Shown: positions 35,886 to 44,558 of the stretch, piece by piece
Position numbering within the stretch: position 1 is the stretch's first letter
How the letters are laid out: each line of letters begins with the position of its first letter
Source of the DNA: Allobosea sp. WAO
GTDB taxonomy: Bacteria; Pseudomonadota; Alphaproteobacteria; Rhizobiales; Beijerinckiaceae
Length of the DNA: 64,000 nt
Assembly: GCF_001509835.1 (NCBI RefSeq)
Contig: NZ_JXTJ01000004.1
Coordinates: 310,001-374,000 of the forward strand
Direction: 5' to 3'
Notes under the pieces: generated by a model
The model's database searches: none
Seen by the model: only the letters and a program-made list of their open reading frames with translations
Told to the model about the DNA's origin: nothing
Made by a program: the position numbers and the translations under genes

Positions 35886-37930
35886 CCGATTCCGAGCGCA
35901 CGATCATCATGCCGCGCAACGGGCTTTCAGCCGGCACCAGGCTGAACGGCATCTATGAGATCGAGCGCCTGATCGCCGTCGGCGGCATGGGCGAGGTCTA
36001 CAAGGGCCGGGCCATCCAGACCGGCGATGCGGTGGCGATCAAGATGGTCCGCCCCGACATGGCGCAGGACGAGGCAGTCGTCACCCTGTTCCGCAAGGAA
36101 GCTGCGGCGCTGCACAACGTCTACAACGAGGCGATCGTCCGCTACTACGTCTTCACGGTCGACCCCGGCACGCAGGCGACCTACCTCGCCATGGAGTTCG
36201 TCGACGGACAGCCCCTGTCGGAGCGGCTCAAGCAGGGCCCGCTGTCGCCGGAGGAGGTCGATCTGCTGCGCCGGCGCATCGCCAGCGGTCTGCATGCGGC
36301 GCACATGCTCGGCATCACCCATCGCGACGTCTCGCCCGACAATATCATCCTGCCCGGCGGTCAGGTCGGGCGCGCCAAGATCATCGATTTCGGCATCGCC
36401 AAGTCCAGCGTGCTGGGCGAAAAGACCGTCATCGGCACGGGCTTCGCTGGCAAGTACAACTATGTCTCGCCGGAACAGCTCGGCCTGTTCGGCGGCGAGG
36501 TCACCGGAAAGTCCGACATCTACAGCCTCGGCCTCGTCCTCGCCGAGGCGCTCGGCGGCCGCCCGCTCGACATGGGCGGCACCCAGATGCAGATATTGGA
36601 GAAGCGGCGGCGCGTGCCCGACGTCGCCTCGCTGGACAAGAGCCTGCGCCCGCTGCTGGCCCGCATGCTCGCACCCGATCCGAAGGACCGCCCCGCCGAC
36701 ATGGCCGAGGTCGCGTCCTGGCAGCCGAAGGGCAAGCAGCCGACAACCGGCGGAGGCGCTCCCTGGAAGGCGCTTGCCGGCGTCGCTGCGCTCGTCCTGA
36801 TCGCTGGCGGCGGTTTCGTCGGCTGGCAATTGCTGGGGCAGGACGATAGCTCACCCATCTCCCAGGCCCCACCGGTGCTCGCCGGTCGCAGCGATGTCCC
36901 GCCCGCACCAAGCCTGCAGGGCGTCGCGCCCGAGCCGAATGCTCCAGACCCGCCCCAGGCCCGTCCGGACCGAACACCGCCGTCTTCGCCCCAGGCCGCG
37001 CCGACCCCACAGCCACCGGCCGGCAGCTTCGCCTCCGACCGCCAGGAGCCGCAGCAGCCGCCCTCGCAGCGCCGGCCAGCCTCGACCTCGCCTCCGGCGG
37101 CCACACCGGCCCCGTCGCCGGCGCCCGCGACGCCATCGCAGAATGCCGCCCGACCGGAGCCTCCGCCGGCCGCTCAGGTCCAGGCGCCACCGCCAACCCC
37201 GCTGCCGCCTGTCGCCGTTCCTCCCGTCACGGCGCCCCCTGCCGCCGCCCCGCCGCCAGCGGAGACCAAGACGGCAACCAACACCCTCGAGCCGCCCCCC
37301 GCCACCGCGACGGAGCGCATCGAGCGCTATATCGCCGGCTACGATGGCGGTGCCTGCTTCTTCCTCTGGCCGACTGCGATCGGCGACCGGCGTGCGACCA
37401 TCGAGGGCTTCGGCAGCTCGGCGCCGCCCTTCGTGGCCTTCGACACCGCCTTCAAGCGGAGCCAGGGCTTCGAAGCCCAGATCAGCCTGCGTTCGATCTC
37501 GACGGCGCAATGCCCGATGGCCGATTTCCTGCGCCAGCTCGGGCGCGGCATCGATCGCAGCCCGGTCATGCAGATCGGCGCCTTCACCATGAAGAGCGGA
37601 GACACGCTGAGCGGCACGGTCGAGAGCGACCCGAAGCAGAACCTCGCCGTACTGCTCGTCGGCGATGACGGGCTGGTCTACAACCTCGCCAACTTCACGC
37701 GGCGCGAGGGCGGCAAGGCGAGCTTCAATCTCCGGCTCCAATCGACGGCCGCGCCAGGAACCCCGGTCCGGCCGCAGGCGGTGATAGCGCTGGTCAGCCC
37801 CGCGCCTCTCCCGACCTTGTCCGGGCCGAACCCCGCTCCGGCAGGCGATATCTTCCCGGGCTTGCGGCAGGATGCTTCCCGCATCGGCGGCAAGCTCGGC
37901 GTCGGCATCAAGTATTTCCGGATCGAGTGA
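35882..37930 (+). CDS. ppkA: Membrane serine/threonine kinase PpkA of the T6SS
   Basis: Transmembrane Hanks-type kinase that starts the T6SS threonine-phosphorylation pathway. The cytoplasmic kinase domain (about residues 15-275) has IAVGGMGEVYKG, the ATP lysine in VAIKMV (K54), HRDVSPDN (catalytic D149) and DFGIAKS. The catalytic-loop lysine of HRDLKP is Ser here, as in some bacterial kinases. One membrane helix is at about 295-318. A Pro-rich linker (about 320-470) and a periplasmic domain (about 475-682, with ERIERYIAGYDGGACFFLWP) follow. The periplasmic domain may sense a signal; its fold is unknown to me. The stop lies 9 bases from the convergent gene 37940-38224. Confidence 0.9.
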   Translation: MTDSERTIIMPRNGLSAGTRLNGIYEIERLIAVGGMGEVYKGRAIQTGDAVAIKMVRPDMAQDEAVVTLFRKEAAALHNVYNEAIVRYYVFTVDPGTQATYLAMEFVDGQPLSERLKQGPLSPEEVDLLRRRIASGLHAAHMLGITHRDVSPDNIILPGGQVGRAKIIDFGIAKSSVLGEKTVIGTGFAGKYNYVSPEQLGLFGGEVTGKSDIYSLGLVLAEALGGRPLDMGGTQMQILEKRRRVPDVASLDKSLRPLLARMLAPDPKDRPADMAEVASWQPKGKQPTTGGGAPWKALAGVAALVLIAGGGFVGWQLLGQDDSSPISQAPPVLAGRSDVPPAPSLQGVAPEPNAPDPPQARPDRTPPSSPQAAPTPQPPAGSFASDRQEPQQPPSQRRPASTSPPAATPAPSPAPATPSQNAARPEPPPAAQVQAPPPTPLPPVAVPPVTAPPAAAPPPAETKTATNTLEPPPATATERIERYIAGYDGGACFFLWPTAIGDRRATIEGFGSSAPPFVAFDTAFKRSQGFEAQISLRSISTAQCPMADFLRQLGRGIDRSPVMQIGAFTMKSGDTLSGTVESDPKQNLAVLLVGDDGLVYNLANFTRREGGKASFNLRLQSTAAPGTPVRPQAVIALVSPAPLPTLSGPNPAPAGDIFPGLRQDASRIGGKLGVGIKYFRIE

Positions 37931-37939
37931 GGCCCGGCT

Positions 37940-38224
37940 TCAGTCCTCGCGGTAGAGGATGCCCCAATCGTCCTGCCAGAGCCCCTGCCCGTCCTCGACG
38001 ACGATCGGCGCCTTGATCTCGTTGGCGAGCCTGACCGCCGAGCGGAAAGCCTCGACCGGCTCCAGCTCGTCGCTGAGGAAGTCGTTGACGAGATGGCCGC
38101 CCGCGAGTTCCGCCGGGCAGGCGATCCTGCCGAAGGTCTTGCCGTCGCGCTGGCCGAGGCTCAGCGTGATCGCATCCGGTTGCTGCTCGTCGACCTGTTC
38201 GAACCGGTTCTTCGCCGCCGCCAT
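37940..38224 (-). CDS. Small acidic hypothetical protein
   Basis: A 94-residue protein with no signal peptide and a clearly acidic composition. Key parts are FEQVDEQQPDAITLSLG, IACPAELAGGHLVNDFLSDE and IVVEDGQGLWQDDWGILYRE. The start ATG at 38224 is preceded by GGGAGCGG; in-frame starts at 38260 and 38284 are weaker. It begins 63 bases after the transglycosylase-zinc ribbon gene on the same strand, so the two are likely co-transcribed. I do not recognise the family. It could be an immunity, chaperone or regulatory partner, but nothing proves this. Confidence 0.6.
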   Translation of the reverse strand: MAAAKNRFEQVDEQQPDAITLSLGQRDGKTFGRIACPAELAGGHLVNDFLSDELEPVEAFRSAVRLANEIKAPIVVEDGQGLWQDDWGILYRED

Positions 38225-38287
38225 AACCCGCTCCCGGATTGCCGCAACGGCAGCGATCATGAGCCAGGAAGCCCGGGCCGGCAAATC

Positions 38288-39922
38288 CTAACGTGAGAGT
38301 TGCCGCGCTGGGGCTACGGGCGCTGGCCCGCCGCGCACCACCTTGTAGCGGTCGAGCCGCACCCTGATCATCTCGTTGAACTTCTTGTGCACCTCCGAGA
38401 CCGAGAGCGTCTTGGTCTCGCCGCCGGCCTCGGCATAGAAGATCGGCCGGTTGGCCTGGGCCGGACGCGGCAGCAACTCGGCCGCGCTGGCGCCGGGCGT
38501 CTCCTCCATCGTTTCGATGAAGGTCTGCGCCGCATCCGGGCCGAGGAAGTGGATCAGGTAGATCTCGCCGCCGGTGAGATGGCGGCCCATCGCCTTCTCG
38601 AGCCGGAGCGTGTCGCGCTTCAGCATCTCCGCTGCGAGCAGGGCCGAAAGATAGGGCTCGCGCCTGAGATCGAGGATGCGCTGGCGCTCATTGGCGTCGG
38701 CGACGACGAACTGCCGGCCATTGCGCGTGATCAGCGCTGCCTCGGCCACCATGCCGTGCTTGCGCCCGAACTCGAAGACGACGCCGAGCCAGGTCTGCTC
38801 GATGAACTGGTAGAGCCCGGTCGCCGAGGAGGTCTTCGCCTGGACCGTGGTGGCGAAGGAGGATTCCTTGTCGGCGACCGCCATCAGCAGCGTCGGGTCG
38901 GCCCCGACGATCCGCCCCGCGCGCACGATGATGTCTACGAGATGCCGGCGGATGCGGATGGGCCCAAAGGTCAGGATCTGGTCGGGATCGCCGCTGGTCG
39001 TCATCGGCGCGCGCGGCAATTGCTGGCCCGGCGTCGCGGTCGGAACCGGCGCGGCGCCGGGCTTCGCCGGCAGTTTCGGCGGCACCAGCAGGATGTTCGA
39101 AGGCGGCAGCACCGGCAGCGGCAGGGCCGGCGCCTGCGGCGATGCCCCGGAGGCTTCGTCCGCCGACTGTTCGGTCAGCGCCGCCAGCGAAGGATCGTTG
39201 CTGAGCGCGAACTGCGTCGCCTGCCGCGCCGCTTCAAGATCGCCCTCGACCGAGGACAGGATCAGCGAGGGCCGCATCGGCGCCTGCAGCGAAGGCGCGT
39301 CCACCGTCTCCACCGGCGTGAAATCGGGGTCGGGAACCGGCGCGGGAGCAGGTGTCAACGTCGCCACCGCCACCCCTGCCATCACCGCCACGACGACGGC
39401 ACCGGCGCCCGACAGCGCGAGCAGTCGGCCGCGGCCTCCGCCGTCCGCCGCCAAGGCGCCCGCGGAGCCCCCTGCGCCCGAGCCCACGGCGCCCGTCACC
39501 GGGACCGGAGTAGCGTCGCCCGTGACCGCCTTGCGGGCGGCCGTGAACCAGCCGCGCCCATCCTCGGCGGCGGCTTCGAGCTCTCCGACCATCCGGCGGG
39601 CTTGCTCGATCGAGATGCCCGCCTCGCGCTCCAGCGTCGACGCTGCTGCCTTGGGCCCCTGCTCGGCCAGCACCCTGACCGCGAAGAACCAGAGCTGCAG
39701 CGAGGTCCGGCGGTTCTGCAGCGGCGTCCCGGCGCAAGGCGAGACCAGGAAGTTGCAGTGCCCGCAGGCATAGGCGCGCAGCTTGATCCGCGGCACGAAG
39801 GCCGAAACCCGGCCGCAGGCCGGGCAGGCGATGCTGATGCCGCCCCGGCTCGCCTGCATCATCGCCTCGAGGCAGGCATCTTCCCGGAACGCGGCCTGGA
39901 ACTGCTTGAAGCGCTGGCTCAT
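38288..39922 (-). CDS. IS1595-type zinc ribbon fused to a membrane-anchored lytic transglycosylase-like domain
   Basis: A 544-residue protein with an unusual layout. Residues 1-115 look like the N-terminus of IS1595/ISXO2 transposases: a FREDACLEAMM helix, zinc ribbon cysteines at 33/36 (CPACG) and 53/56 (CGHC), then AGTPLQNRRTSLQLWFFAVR and a helix-turn-helix-like part to AGISIEQARRMVGELEA. A Gly/Ala linker and a membrane helix (about 167-190) follow. After a Pro-rich stretch, residues about 325-500 resemble SLT/lysozyme enzymes: VADKESSFAT (possible catalytic Glu near 352), TSSATGLYQFIEQTWLGVVF and GEIYLIHFLGPDAA. No DDE domain remains, so it is not a transposase. Peptidoglycan cleavage in the periplasm and zinc or nucleic-acid binding in the cytoplasm are inferred. 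Confidence 0.75.
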   Translation of the reverse strand: MSQRFKQFQAAFREDACLEAMMQASRGGISIACPACGRVSAFVPRIKLRAYACGHCNFLVSPCAGTPLQNRRTSLQLWFFAVRVLAEQGPKAAASTLEREAGISIEQARRMVGELEAAAEDGRGWFTAARKAVTGDATPVPVTGAVGSGAGGSAGALAADGGGRGRLLALSGAGAVVVAVMAGVAVATLTPAPAPVPDPDFTPVETVDAPSLQAPMRPSLILSSVEGDLEAARQATQFALSNDPSLAALTEQSADEASGASPQAPALPLPVLPPSNILLVPPKLPAKPGAAPVPTATPGQQLPRAPMTTSGDPDQILTFGPIRIRRHLVDIIVRAGRIVGADPTLLMAVADKESSFATTVQAKTSSATGLYQFIEQTWLGVVFEFGRKHGMVAEAALITRNGRQFVVADANERQRILDLRREPYLSALLAAEMLKRDTLRLEKAMGRHLTGGEIYLIHFLGPDAAQTFIETMEETPGASAAELLPRPAQANRPIFYAEAGGETKTLSVSEVHKKFNEMIRVRLDRYKVVRGGPAPVAPARQLSR

Positions 39923-40031
39923 GCCTCGCTACCGCCGGCAATGTCGGCCGCGCCCGCGAGCGCGCAGCCCGACAGCCGCCTTCTGCTCGGGCAAGGCCGA
40001 AGGATACGCGTGAAGCCCCCTCCCGACAACG

Positions 40032-41579
40032 TCACCCCGCCAGCAGGCCGAGCCGGGCGACGTCGCGCAGATGCATTTCGACCTCCTCCGCCGTCGCGTG
40101 CTGCGGCAGGCGCGTGCCGTCGCCTCCCGAGGCATGCGCCTCGGCCAGGAAGGCGTTCATCTCGGCGAGCAGCATCGGCGCCGTCCGCGTGCCGTCGAGC
40201 AGGCTGACGAACTTGCGCACCACGACGCCGTCAAGCGCCACGGCGCGGTGGCGCAGATCGGTGACCTCGTTGCCTGAAAGCGCCTGCCGCCGTGCCAGCA
40301 GGCTCGCCACCGGGCGCTCGCTGACGGCCGTGGTGAGCCGGTGCGGCTCCAGGGCGATCTCCAGCAGGCCGGCCCGGTAGATCGCCGTCAGCGCCTCGTC
40401 GAGTCGGCCGGTCTCGCGCGCGATATCGGGACCGAGGCTGTCCCTGGCCTCGCCCAAGGCGATCGCCACGAGCTCGGCATGGCCGATGCTGCCGGGCCAG
40501 GCCCGGCCGAGCGCCCGCAAGGCCGCCTTGGCGCTTTCGAGATCGACGGCAAGCCGGACATCGCTGCCGAACAGGAACCCGCCGACGCCGGGCCTGTCGT
40601 CTTGCTCCTCGGCCTCGCGAACATTCGCGGCGAGATGATAGGGCGCGAGCGCAAAGCGCGCGAAGCCGCGATGGAGCACGACATCCGAGCGGCAGAGCAG
40701 CGTCTGGCGGAAGCAGCGCCCGATCAGCAGGTCGAGCGACTGTTCCTGGCGCAGCGGCTCGTCGACCGGGATCGCGTTCAGGATCTGCTGGGCCGGCCCC
40801 TGCGCTCCGCCGAAGTTATTGGGGAACGAGGTCTCGGCCAGAAATTGCAGCCCATGCGGCGCTGCCGCGTCCAGCACCTCGTGCAGCGCGAACGCCCGCG
40901 CGCCGGGATTGAGATCGTCATGGTAGAGGACATTGTCCGGAATCTCGTCGATCTGCTGCAGGCGCTCGCGCAGGGCCGCGCCGTAGAACGAGCCGGGATC
41001 GGTCGCCTCGGCGAAGCGCCTGATCGCGGCCCGCGCGACCCTGACCCGCTCCAGCGGCTCATCGATGTCGCGCGTCTCGTAGAGCATGATGTCGCGGGCG
41101 AGATCGCGCAGCCGGCAGCCCGGCAGGGCATTGTAGCTGACATAGGCGATGCCTTGGGGCCGCAGCAATTGCCCGAACAGCGCAAGGATGCGCTCGCGCA
41201 CGAAAGGCGGCACCCAGGAATAGACACCGTGGACCAGGATGTAGTCGAAGCTGCCGAGCCCGGCATCCGCCGCCATGATGTCGAGGTGGTGGAAGGTGAT
41301 ATTGTCGAGACCGAGTTCGCCGGCCTCGGCCTTGGCCCGGGCGATCGCGCTGGCGCTGAGGTCGATGCCGACGAAGCTGGCGCCGGGCGATTGCAGCGCC
41401 ATCGGGATCAGGTTGCCGCCGCTGCCGCAGCCGAGCTCCAGTACCCGCATCGTCGCCGTCGGCGCCGGCTCCATGCCGTGGAAATGCGCGATCGTCGCCA
41501 GATGGCCGGGATGGGTCTGGGAGAAGGCATGGCCGGGATAGGCGACGGCATCGTAGGGGTTGGTGCTCGTCTCGCTCAT
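40032..41579 (-). CDS. Class I SAM methyltransferase with regulatory domain (protein lysine methyltransferase-like)
   Basis: A 515-residue cytosolic methyltransferase. Motif I is VLELGCGSGGNL (residues 47-58), followed by FVGIDLSASAIARA and FDYILVHGVYSWVPPFVRER. This last block and the following middle domain resemble the methyltransferase-plus-regulatory-domain proteins related to rickettsial lysine methyltransferases of outer-membrane proteins. The C-terminal part, rich in Arg and Leu, probably binds substrate. The chosen start MSETSTNPYDAVAYPG (41579) is preferred over the frame start at 41675. It lies upstream of the zinc-ribbon transglycosylase gene and downstream of the OmpA-like gene, all on the minus strand. 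The substrate is unknown. Confidence 0.75.
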   Translation of the reverse strand: MSETSTNPYDAVAYPGHAFSQTHPGHLATIAHFHGMEPAPTATMRVLELGCGSGGNLIPMALQSPGASFVGIDLSASAIARAKAEAGELGLDNITFHHLDIMAADAGLGSFDYILVHGVYSWVPPFVRERILALFGQLLRPQGIAYVSYNALPGCRLRDLARDIMLYETRDIDEPLERVRVARAAIRRFAEATDPGSFYGAALRERLQQIDEIPDNVLYHDDLNPGARAFALHEVLDAAAPHGLQFLAETSFPNNFGGAQGPAQQILNAIPVDEPLRQEQSLDLLIGRCFRQTLLCRSDVVLHRGFARFALAPYHLAANVREAEEQDDRPGVGGFLFGSDVRLAVDLESAKAALRALGRAWPGSIGHAELVAIALGEARDSLGPDIARETGRLDEALTAIYRAGLLEIALEPHRLTTAVSERPVASLLARRQALSGNEVTDLRHRAVALDGVVVRKFVSLLDGTRTAPMLLAEMNAFLAEAHASGGDGTRLPQHATAEEVEMHLRDVARLGLLAG

Positions 41580-41622
41580 GCCCGCGGCCCGTCCGTCACG
41601 CCAACCTCCTGCGTCGTGCCGC

Positions 41623-42864
41623 TCAGCAGCCGATGACCTTGAACTCGACCCGTCGGTCGAGCGCGTCGCTGGCATCGTCCTTTCCGGTCCCGATCAGGTT
41701 CTCGTTGAAGCCCTTGCCGGTCGCGATCATGCGGTTGCGGCTGTCGGGCGCCCCGGCCTGGAGCAGTTCCATCACATATTGCGCGCGCAGCACCGAAAGT
41801 CGCTCGTTGAGGTGCTGCGTGCCGGTGCGCGAGGTGTGCCCGACGATCTCGATGCAGGCGCCCTTCTGCCGGGCCCGTGTCGCGATCTGGCTCAGCCACA
41901 TCGGATAGGGCTCCGTGATCTGCGGGTTGGCGATGAACTGCGTCGTTCCAGGCTGGAACAGCAGCTTGACCATCAGCTGGTTGCTGGTGAGGCCACTGTC
42001 GACGAGATCGCCGAAAGCATCGACCGCATCCTCGCCACGGCCTAGCTTGCTGGCGGCGAGATAGGCACCGACCCGGACGCGATGCTGGTCGCCGCCGGGC
42101 AGGCTTCGCGCCGTGCGATAGAAGGCCAGCGCCTCGCGATAACGCCGCGCCTCATATTCGAGGATGCCGTCATTGATCAGCGCCGCGGCGTTCAGCCGCT
42201 CGAGATAGACGGGGTCGATCGGCTCACCGAGCCTGGTCCCCTGGCAGACCTTGATATAGGCCTCGGTCGCCGGGTCCTTCGTCCACATCGGCGTATCGCG
42301 ATAATAAGTCGTCGGCGTCACGTCGACGCCCTCCGGCCGTGCCCGAGCGACGCCTTTCGAGACGACACGCTTCGATTTCATATCCGCGAGCGTCAGGCAG
42401 ATCCGGTAGGCGTCGCGCGCTCCCTTCGCGTCGCCGGCGTTGTTGACCGCGGTGAAGGTACCGACCAGCACGACCGGCTCGCGTGCCAGGCTCTCGGTTG
42501 TGAAGGGCTGCAGCTGGAAGCGTGGATATGATTTCGAGACGATCTCCGCGAGCGTCTGCTGCATCGAGCGGGTCGAGGCCGACTGCGCACCCGAGACGCC
42601 GTCGATCAGCGGGTCGATTACCAGCGCGATCCGGTCGCCGGCGAGATCGGCCTTGGAGAACAGGTCGGCGGCGGCGCGCTGCAGCGCTTCCGGGAACGGG
42701 ATCGGCGTCGGCGCGGGCGCTGCGGCCGGAGGCGCCCCGGAGGGCGCCGGCGCCTGAGCGGACACCGCCGCGGGCACGACGAGCATGGCAAGGAGGACGC
42801 AACAGGTCAGGGAGGATCGACGCGCACGGCCAGTTGCCGAAGACATGGTCCGAGACGCGTCCAT
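41623..42864 (-). CDS. Secreted protein with C-terminal OmpA domain
   Basis: A 413-residue protein with a signal peptide (about residues 1-37, ending PAAVSAQAPAP) and a Pro/Ala-rich linker. A central domain with FTTESLAREPVVLVGTFTAV follows, then a TPR-like helical part (YEARRYREALAFYRTARSL). The C-terminal OmpA domain (about 290-413) has GACIEIVGHTSRTGTQHLNE and ALDRRVEFKVIGC, expected to bind peptidoglycan. The ATG at 42864 is supported by GGGAG 8 bases before; an earlier start at 42879 is in frame. It lies 43 bases upstream of the methyltransferase and 34 bases downstream of the caspase gene, so the three may form one operon. A terminal Cys is odd and could be unpaired. Confidence 0.8.
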   Translation of the reverse strand: MDASRTMSSATGRARRSSLTCCVLLAMLVVPAAVSAQAPAPSGAPPAAAPAPTPIPFPEALQRAAADLFSKADLAGDRIALVIDPLIDGVSGAQSASTRSMQQTLAEIVSKSYPRFQLQPFTTESLAREPVVLVGTFTAVNNAGDAKGARDAYRICLTLADMKSKRVVSKGVARARPEGVDVTPTTYYRDTPMWTKDPATEAYIKVCQGTRLGEPIDPVYLERLNAAALINDGILEYEARRYREALAFYRTARSLPGGDQHRVRVGAYLAASKLGRGEDAVDAFGDLVDSGLTSNQLMVKLLFQPGTTQFIANPQITEPYPMWLSQIATRARQKGACIEIVGHTSRTGTQHLNERLSVLRAQYVMELLQAGAPDSRNRMIATGKGFNENLIGTGKDDASDALDRRVEFKVIGC

Positions 42865-42898
42865 CGTTCGCTCTCCCATCGATCGTCAAAAGCCCCGC

Positions 42899-44416
42899 TC
42901 AGCGGCAACCCTGCAATGAACTCCCGCCGCCGTCGCCGAGTTGGGCCCGCATCAGCTCCTCGTTGCAGTCGCGTGCGCTGCCCGGCCGTCGGTTCCTGCT
43001 GCCTCGCGCCGGCACAGAAGCGTCGCTACCGCCAAGCGTGTCGTTGGACCGGCGGTCGACGACCGTGCGCTCCTGCGGCTGCGGCTCCTGACGGGGCAGG
43101 CGGGCGCTCGGCAGGAGAGGCTTCTCCGGCACCGGCAATTCCTTGACGGCGCCGCCGGAGCTGATCCGCGCCGCGACTGCCTTCTCGCGCTCCTGACGCT
43201 CCTGGGAGAGCTTGACCTTCTCGGCTTCGAGCACCGCGAGTTCCTGCTCGCGCCTGGCGAGTTCGCGGGCGAGGCGCTCGCGCTCGCCGGCCTCGGAAGG
43301 CTTCGTAGCGGGAGCGATCGCAACCGGCGCCGGCGCATCGGCAGGCAGTGGCGCCGGGCGCCCGGCACCGATCTTTCCAGAATCGCGATCGGCGAGGTCG
43401 GTCGCGGCCTGCTGCCGGCTCTTCTCCGCCTGCTGGAGCCGCTCCAGCAGAGCCCTTTCCCGCGCAGCGAATTCGTTTTCTAGCTTCTCGCGCTCGCGCG
43501 CCGAAACGCTGCGGCGCTCGAGCAGGTCGAGCCTTGTCCTGGCGTCGACGGCGAAGAAGCTGGCGGGGAAGCGCTGGATGAAGGCCTTGATCTCCGCCGC
43601 GTCGTCGCTGCTGCGCAGCCTCTTCCAGATGTCCGCGTCCGTTTCCTCGCGGTTCAGGTAGAAGTCGCCGAGCAGCGACAGGGTCAGCTCCGGCGTCTGC
43701 TTGCCGCCGGTCGCGTCGTAGACCACCTTCTGCACCCGGCGGAACATCGTCGCGATCTCGAGCCCGGGCTGCTTCATCTCCTGCACCAGCGCCGCCGTGA
43801 ACGGGCTGTTGCGGCCCGAGCCATCGGCCGCGACATCGTTGGCCTGCGTCGCATAGGCGGTGACCATGCCCTGCGCCCGCGCGATCGGCGCAAGACCGGT
43901 GCCGACCGAGAAGCTGCGCGTCGCCTGGTTCTTCGAGAGCTGCGCGACGAAGGGGTTGTTGCGGCAGGCGTCGAGCACCATGATCTTGACGCCCTTGGCG
44001 AAGCCCAGCGCCGTGATCACTTCGCTGAGCTTCAGCGTCTCGTACTGGACCGAGACCTCGTCATCGATCCTGGCCTCGACCGGCACCAGGAAGTTCTCGC
44101 CGTTGAACTGGAAGCCGTGGCCGGCGTAGTAGAACATCACAGCATCGGCGTCCCGGGCCAGCCTGGCGAAGCGAAAGAGCGCGGTATCCATGTCGCGCTT
44201 GTCGAGATCGACACCGTCGACCACTTCGAAACCGACTTTGCGCAGGGCGTCCGCTGTATCGCGGGCGTCATTGACGGTGTTCGGCAGGGCGGGCGCATTC
44301 TTGTAGGCGGAATTGCCGATGACCAGCGCGACGCGCCGGTCCTGCGCCAGCGCCGGCAGGGCCAGCAACTGCGAAAGAAGAGCCACCAGTGCACAGAGCC
44401 TGAGCGCAGCGTTCAT
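42899..44416 (-). CDS. Secreted caspase-like peptidase (C14) with coiled-coil tail
   Basis: A 505-residue protein with a signal peptide (about 1-24, ending LALPALAQ) and a caspase p20-like domain up to about 240. The domain start is RRVALVIGNSAYKNAPAL. The catalytic His lies in MFYYAGHGFQ and the catalytic Cys in MVLDACRNNPFV, so both active-site residues are present. A motif SSDDAAEIKAFIQRFPASFF follows. The tail is Ala/Glu/Arg rich, with two heptad-like coiled coils (about residues 310-450) and a Pro/Arg-rich end. The ATG at 44416 has a GGGA site; the frame begins earlier at 44452. It is divergent from the DUF4399 genes. The substrate is unknown. Confidence 0.85.
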   Translation of the reverse strand: MNAALRLCALVALLSQLLALPALAQDRRVALVIGNSAYKNAPALPNTVNDARDTADALRKVGFEVVDGVDLDKRDMDTALFRFARLARDADAVMFYYAGHGFQFNGENFLVPVEARIDDEVSVQYETLKLSEVITALGFAKGVKIMVLDACRNNPFVAQLSKNQATRSFSVGTGLAPIARAQGMVTAYATQANDVAADGSGRNSPFTAALVQEMKQPGLEIATMFRRVQKVVYDATGGKQTPELTLSLLGDFYLNREETDADIWKRLRSSDDAAEIKAFIQRFPASFFAVDARTRLDLLERRSVSAREREKLENEFAARERALLERLQQAEKSRQQAATDLADRDSGKIGAGRPAPLPADAPAPVAIAPATKPSEAGERERLARELARREQELAVLEAEKVKLSQERQEREKAVAARISSGGAVKELPVPEKPLLPSARLPRQEPQPQERTVVDRRSNDTLGGSDASVPARGSRNRRPGSARDCNEELMRAQLGDGGGSSLQGCR

Positions 44417-44558
44417 GGCACGCATTCCCTGCGTCAGCCTAAAGAAAGGCAAGGTGAAAATCCAGACCTATCCATTATTGCCACGGGCGGTTTGCTTGCT
44501 CCTGCGATAGCGGCCTGATAGTTTCGAGGTCCGTGCCGCGCCCTCAGGAAGAGCGCCG
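44417..44558. promoter_or_regulatory. Divergent gap, caspase operon versus DUF4399 operon
   Basis: 142 bases between two divergent operons. AT-rich stretches near 44440-44500 could be promoters, but no consensus pair is trusted. The arrangement suggests that the two operons are co-regulated. Confidence 0.4.

Noticed and set aside
36314-36345. PpkA as an inactive kinase because HRDLKP reads HRDVSP
   Set aside because: The catalytic Asp, ATP lysine and DFG are intact, and the HRDVSP variant is known in other bacterial kinases.
38288-39922. Insertion sequence of the IS1595 family
   Set aside because: No DDE catalytic domain, no terminal inverted repeats and no target duplication were seen; the zinc ribbon is fused in frame to a full-length protein.
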